10,457 nucleotides of DNA from Candidatus Altarchaeales archaeon WOR_SM1_86-2 (lineage in GTDB: Archaea > Altiarchaeota > Altiarchaeia > IMC4 > MCBC01). Below are positions 7,207-10,457 of this stretch, piece after piece. The DNA lies in the NCBI GenBank assembly GCA_001723855.1, contig MCBC01000107.1, forward strand, positions 1-10,457, written 5' to 3'. The position numbers were made by a program, and so were the translations under genes. The notes beneath the pieces were generated by a model. It saw nothing but the letters and a program-made list of their open reading frames with translations. It searched no databases and was not told the origin of the DNA. Position 1 is the first letter of the stretch; each line of letters starts with the position of its first letter.

Positions 7207-8420
7207 CTTTCTCCTTCTTTATTTTCATATTCTACAGCAGTCAAACTGAAAAGTAAATCCCTTGCAATTGAACTATCTTTTGTATCATCTTTTGCCTCTT
7301 TTTTATCATGAATTTCAATAAGTTTTGCTATATGTTCTTCTGTTAGTGTTCTTTCATATGTGGCTCTTAAATTACCCAGATTCTTTTCAATATTTTCCAC
7401 TGTTATTTTATTATTTCCATTCCCATAAGCCTTAATTGCAGAATCTCTAATTAACAGAATGAATTCTGAAAGTTTTCCTGTTGATTCTATTGTGTATTCT
7501 AAAACATTGTCATCAATCAACCCCATCTCTCGATCTATCCTCTTATTAACGATATTTTTGAAGAAATCAACACCTGTTTTATCTGGAGAAGTCAAATTTT
7601 TATTCATCACAGGAGGCTGAGGCAGAACACAATCCTTGTCAAAACTATGTCTTACATTTTCAAAGTAAGGATTAAATGCAAGAGGAATAGGAAATGTATA
7701 GACAATTACACAATTTGGCTGAATGAGGAGTTGATAATTTTTATAAAAGAAATCTTCTGCTTGATCATATCTTGTTAATTTATCAAGATCATCTATCAGT
7801 ATGACTAATCTCTTCTTTAATTTACTTTCAACTAAGATCACTAACTTATTAATTTTGCTTATAAGATCACTAATTTTTGTTCCAAGTTGCTCTCTTATAT
7901 TATCTCGCGTTTCGCTTTCAGTATGTATTTTAGCAATTAAAACTTCGGGCAGTAAGGAAATACCGACGCCATATTTCCCTCGTTTATCCTTTTCTTTTAT
8001 GTGCACTACATTTTTCATGAAATCCATAAACTCATCATTGAAACCTTTTGGAAATCTAACCCCATTAGTTTTTCCATGATCATATATTTTTAAAGCCATA
8101 GAAAGAAGAAAGTCATTAACATCAATATCATTTATATCAATAACATCTTTAACTGAATATTGAATTATAGAAAATTTACTATTGTCTAACATCAAAGGCA
8201 GTCTGTTAATCTCTGTGCTTTTACCACATCCTCTGTGTCCCATAAAAAGGTATTTTTCATATTTTTTGCTTTCCGAATTTTCAATTCTTATCTTTAGTTC
8301 CTCAATTATCTTTGATTTTATGGGTCTTTCAACATAGAATTGATCGAAATCCTTTCTTGTTACTAAAGGCGTTACTTTGAAATTATTGTAAACCCCTAAA
8401 AGATTTTTTGCCCTTGGCAT
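7143..8420 (-). CDS. P-loop ATPase (AAA/STAND-like), partner of the TPR protein
   Basis: A 425-residue protein with Walker A GHRGCGKST at 61-69, a Walker B LVILIDDLDKL at 205-215 and a sensor-like strand VIVYTFPIP at 238-246, so it is a complete AAA/STAND-type ATPase core. The C-terminal part is mostly helical and ends with ERWQDINPILLPLIEKW (404-420), a Trp-containing segment I recall as common at the end of this family. No nuclease motif is seen within it. It is the first gene of cassette B, 65 bases downstream of the long priS fragment, and overlaps the TPR gene, implying coupled expression. Inference: it is the energy-driven switch of a two-gene defence or regulatory module. The family name cannot be fixed by eye; KAP and AAA_16 are both possible. 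Confidence 0.8.
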   Translation of the reverse strand: MPRAKNLLGVYNNFKVTPLVTRKDFDQFYVERPIKSKIIEELKIRIENSESKKYEKYLFMGHRGCGKSTEINRLPLMLDNSKFSIIQYSVKDVIDINDIDVNDFLLSMALKIYDHGKTNGVRFPKGFNDEFMDFMKNVVHIKEKDKRGKYGVGISLLPEVLIAKIHTESETRDNIREQLGTKISDLISKINKLVILVESKLKKRLVILIDDLDKLTRYDQAEDFFYKNYQLLIQPNCVIVYTFPIPLAFNPYFENVRHSFDKDCVLPQPPVMNKNLTSPDKTGVDFFKNIVNKRIDREMGLIDDNVLEYTIESTGKLSEFILLIRDSAIKAYGNGNNKITVENIEKNLGNLRATYERTLTEEHIAKLIEIHDKKEAKDDTKDSSIARDLLFSLTAVEYENKEGERWQDINPILLPLIEKWKKSLK

Positions 8421-8440
8421 TTTTATATTTTTTTAATATT

Positions 8441-8466
8441 AATTAGATTTTATTTTAAATAAAAGT
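8441..8466 (-). promoter_or_regulatory. AT-rich element after priS, likely promoter of cassette B
   Basis: The minus strand reads ACTTTTATTTAAAATAAAAT followed by CTAATT. TTAAAATAAAAT sits about 29-40 bases upstream of the ATG at 8420, a good distance for an archaeal TATA box with little leader. The same element occurs at 5563-5587, where it is too far from the next start to act as its TATA box. Confidence 0.5.
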
Positions 8467-8485
8467 TCGTATCCATAACAAAAAT

Positions 8486-9214
8486 TTATCCAACAAACTC
8501 CGCATAATCCTTGAGCATCAAGTAAATCCCAGCATACCCCGGGAGTTCTAAGGTCTCGTCTTTATCATATGGGCCGTGGGTTTGATCCTTCATCTCGAAA
8601 CTTTTGGTGTTTTTTGTTACCTTAACCTTTACCGGGTTGTCGGGGAACGCCACGGCATCGTTTAATGGATTAAACCCTTCAAGGTCTTTTGTTTTCATAG
8701 CAACAAGCCCGCTGGTTCCGTGTAAAGAGTTCGGGAGCCGTATCAGGCGGGAGGTGTCGATGGTGACCATCTTATCCGCGTCACCCGTTAGTTTTACCGC
8801 CATCCCCTCACCAATGCTTCTGATTGTTTTCTCCCTCACCCCTTCCACGCCCTCCAGCACGCCTTTTTTTAGCTGCCTGATGATGTTTTCTTTTTTCTCC
8901 ATTATCTTCCCGGCCGTATTCTCACCCACCCCCTCTATCTCCTTAAGTTCCTTCACGCCCGCGCGTTTAACCAGCTTCACTATCCGCTCCCTCCACCTGC
9001 TGTCCAGACCCAGATCCAGCCCCGTGCCGGTAACATGATCGATAATCTCCCTCCTCTCATCCCTCCCGAGTTTCAATATCCCTGGAGTGGAAACGTGGAT
9101 GTGGTAGCCCTTGCTCCCCGAGAAGTTCACTCTCAAATCCTTATCCTTAAACCCGAAATCGTCACTTAAAAATTCGAGCAGTTTCTGGGTTTCAAGTTTT
9201 TTTTTCCTTAAGAT
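8486..9214 (-). pseudogene. priS: DNA primase small subunit PriS, C-terminal fragment (longest copy)
   Basis: The frame is open from a TGA at 9215-9217 to the TAA at 8486. PriS-like sequence begins around KLLEFLSDDFGFKDKDLRV and includes the primase motif FSGSKGYHIHV (phosphate/nucleotide-binding His region), then DTSRLIRLPNSLHGTSG, and the C-terminus ending LMLKDYAEFVG. Archaeal PriS has about 350-420 residues; this piece has about 235 and lacks the N-terminal half with the catalytic Asp-x-Asp motif. There is no ATG near the start of homology, only a TTG at 9136 inside the motif. It therefore cannot be a working primase. The break lies within about 50 bases of the nucS start on the other strand. 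An intact priS must exist elsewhere, as the gene is essential. Confidence 0.85.
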
Positions 9215-9217
9215 TCA

Positions 9218-9232
9218 ATATCTTTATTTTAT
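9218..9232 (+). promoter_or_regulatory. TATA-like box of nucS
   Basis: TATCTTTATTTT lies about 20-30 bases upstream of the ATG at 9249, matching a leaderless archaeal promoter. It sits immediately beyond the broken end of the priS fragment, after a 9-base T run at 9197-9205. Confidence 0.45.
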
Positions 9233-9248
9233 TGAATATTCTACGAAG

Positions 9249-9989
9249 ATGAGAGACCTAGCGATAGTTTGCGATCAGATTAAGGATGATTTAGGTGAAA
9301 ACAAAACCATCCTGCTTGTCTGCAGCTGCTCGATAGAATACAGGGGCAGGTCAAGGTCAACCATTGGCTTAGGACACAGGATTATCCTGATTAAACCTGA
9401 TTCAACCCTACTTATCCACACTCCCACGGGATTTAAGCCAGTTAACTGGATGCCCTGCCCGAATGACATCACTGCTGAAATAGAGGATGGGAGAATCATA
9501 CTTTATTCCCAGAGGACGAAGAAACCCTTTGAGGAGATGAGGATACTTGTGGGTGAGGTCGTGGACTATAACTCATACCCTGATTTAAGCGACAGGGAGA
9601 AAATTGAGGTAACACAAACAGAGAGGGACATGCAGGATTACTTGAAAGAGAACCCTGGTTTCATACACCCTGATTTCAGGTTGAAGACAACAGAATATAG
9701 GTCGCCTATGGGCTACTTTGATGTGTATGGGAAAATCGGGGATAGATATGCTGTGGTAGAGTTGAAGTCCGACCGCGCTGGGTTACCGGCGGCACTCCAG
9801 ATAGTAAGATACAGGAACTGGCTGAGTGAAAACTTGAATCAGGAATCTATTGGAATATTGATTGCACCGAGCATAACACCGAATGCCATGGTTTTGTTGA
9901 GGAAGGAGGGGATAGAATTCAAGAAATTTGATATGAGCGGGATAAAACACAGGGTGGACAGGAGACAAACATTAGAAAAATGGATGTAG
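9249..9989 (+). CDS. nucS: Mismatch-specific endonuclease NucS/EndoMS
   Basis: A 246-residue protein. The N-terminal DNA-binding part has IEYRGRSRSTIGLGHRIILIKPD (29-51) with TLLIH and PVNW, a classic NucS pattern. The C-terminal RecB-like nuclease part has TERDMQDYLKENP (124-136), GYFDVYG with D158, VVELK with E171 and K173, and QIVRYRNWL (184-192), which give the D-E-K-Q nuclease set. NucS cleaves both strands at mismatched or branched DNA and works with the sliding clamp PCNA. The ATG at 9249 is chosen because family homology starts just after it; the open frame further upstream to 9111 overlaps antisense priS and is not NucS-like. No clear PCNA-binding box is seen at the end. It is followed by an overlapping small ORF. 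Confidence 0.92.
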   Translation: MRDLAIVCDQIKDDLGENKTILLVCSCSIEYRGRSRSTIGLGHRIILIKPDSTLLIHTPTGFKPVNWMPCPNDITAEIEDGRIILYSQRTKKPFEEMRILVGEVVDYNSYPDLSDREKIEVTQTERDMQDYLKENPGFIHPDFRLKTTEYRSPMGYFDVYGKIGDRYAVVELKSDRAGLPAALQIVRYRNWLSENLNQESIGILIAPSITPNAMVLLRKEGIEFKKFDMSGIKHRVDRRQTLEKWM

Positions 9990-10168
9990 GGGATTTGAGT
10001 CTGGAGCCAGAGGTTATGGAGAAATTGAAGAAAAGAGGTTTTAGGACAGTCGAATCACTTGCCACTGCCTCAATACAGGAACTCGTGAGCGGGAAATATG
10101 GGATTACGATATATTCAAATAAAAGATCATCCTTCATTTTAAAGTGCCCTCAAAAATTTGTAGAATAG
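9980..10168 (+). CDS. Small ORF with helix-hairpin-helix-like segment, cut by the group II intron
   Basis: A 62-residue ORF that overlaps the end of nucS by 10 bases. Residues about 8-36 (EPEVMEKLKKRGFRTVESLA then TASIQELVS) resemble a helix-hairpin-helix unit as in the N-terminal domain of RadA/Rad51. After GKYGI the sequence no longer looks like this family, so decay or a frameshift is likely. The last two codons and the stop (GTA GAA TAG, 10160-10168) lie inside the intron, so the original frame probably went further. It may be an intron-disrupted DNA-repair-related protein or a displaced C-terminal domain of NucS. Confidence 0.4.
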   Translation: MDVGDLSLEPEVMEKLKKRGFRTVESLATASIQELVSGKYGITIYSNKRSSFILKCPQKFVE

Positions 10169-10234
10169 GAAGAAGCGGTTACCCGCTTCAACCCTTCTCA
10201 TGAACCGTACATACGGATTTCCCGTATACGGCTC
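10160..10234 (-). ncRNA. Group II intron domains V and VI
   Basis: On the minus strand 10234-10202 begins GAGCCGTATACGGGAAA and ends TGTACGGTTC: a 33-base domain V with the AGC triad near its start and a GAAA-type loop. Domain VI follows, with a stem GAAGCGG/CCGCTTC capped by GTAA (10171-10188) and a lower stem AGAA/TTCT. The A at 10166 is bulged and seven bases from the end, matching the branch-point A, and the intron ends in AC at 10160. Confidence 0.9.
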
Positions 10235-10457
10235 TCTCTGTTGTTGCCGCATTACACGGGATGAGATAAAATCAAACCTCATCGATTAACACCTCCATCT
10301 TTTCAGGCAATTGCCTGACTTCCTAGACGGCTAATGCCGTCAATGTATAAGATGTTGGAGTTAATTCCAACAGACCTAAGCCCCTTCACCTCTGCAAAGT
10401 TTTATCCTCCCATTAGTTACCTAAGTTCATAGGCTTTGCGTCATTGCTACTATGGGC
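10160..10457 (-). mobile_element. Group II intron, 3' part (5' part off window)
   Basis: The 3' end is fixed by domains V and VI. Upstream of them on the minus strand come several compact stems: GATGAG/CTCATC (10260-10283), the palindrome TCAGGCAATTGCCTGA (10303-10318), GACGGC/GCCGTC (10326-10341) and GTTGGA/TCCAAC (10354-10371). These fit a folded intron RNA, though I cannot assign domains. No reverse-transcriptase coding sequence is visible; stops occur in all minus frames in this part. The encoded protein may lie further right, or the intron may rely on a protein from elsewhere. The intron runs opposite to nucS and interrupts the ORF after it. Confidence 0.85.

Noticed and set aside
8604..9038. 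Plus-strand open frame of 144 codons
   Set aside because: It is the shadow of the priS fragment, with serine/threonine/proline-rich sequence typical of antisense frames.
9111..9248. N-terminal extension of nucS by 46 codons
   Set aside because: It overlaps the antisense priS fragment, is serine- and phenylalanine-rich low-quality sequence, and lies before the region of NucS similarity; a TATA-like box sits just before the ATG at 9249.

Overview
The window looks like the chromosome of a methane- or alkane-metabolising euryarchaeon (methanogen, ANME or relative). Evidence: a methanogen-type HdrA with an MvhD electron-transfer subunit, an archaeal DNA primase small subunit (PriS) sequence, a NucS/EndoMS endonuclease, and AT-rich TATA-like boxes about 25-30 bases upstream of starts with few Shine-Dalgarno sites. 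The genus cannot be fixed from sequence alone.

Left part (1-3558, minus strand): an electron-transfer cluster in the order hdrA, mvhD, then an iron-sulfur protein resembling FrhB/FdhB that runs off the left edge. It should form part of a cytoplasmic heterodisulfide-reductase-type electron-bifurcating complex. No hydrogenase gene is visible. The hdrA-mvhD gap holds a dense row of about eight different short hairpins.

Middle part (3559-9214, minus strand): an accessory region divided by three copies of the 3' end of priS, nested by length (54 bases, about 194 bases, about 700 bases) and all in the same orientation. Between them lie two two-gene cassettes of a kind common in defence islands. 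Cassette A is an AAA_21/OLD-like ATPase, broken by a frameshift, followed by a TOPRIM-type nuclease. Cassette B is a P-loop ATPase followed by a TPR protein with nearly identical 40-residue repeats. The layout suggests repeated insertion at the end of priS, each event displacing an old 3' end. Even the longest priS copy lacks its 5' half, so an intact priS should exist elsewhere, possibly beyond the right edge.

Right part (9215-10457): nucS on the plus strand, a short overlapping ORF with a helix-hairpin-helix-like segment, and then the 3' end of a group II intron on the minus strand (domains V and VI with a bulged branch-point A) that cuts off that ORF. The rest of the intron lies outside the window.
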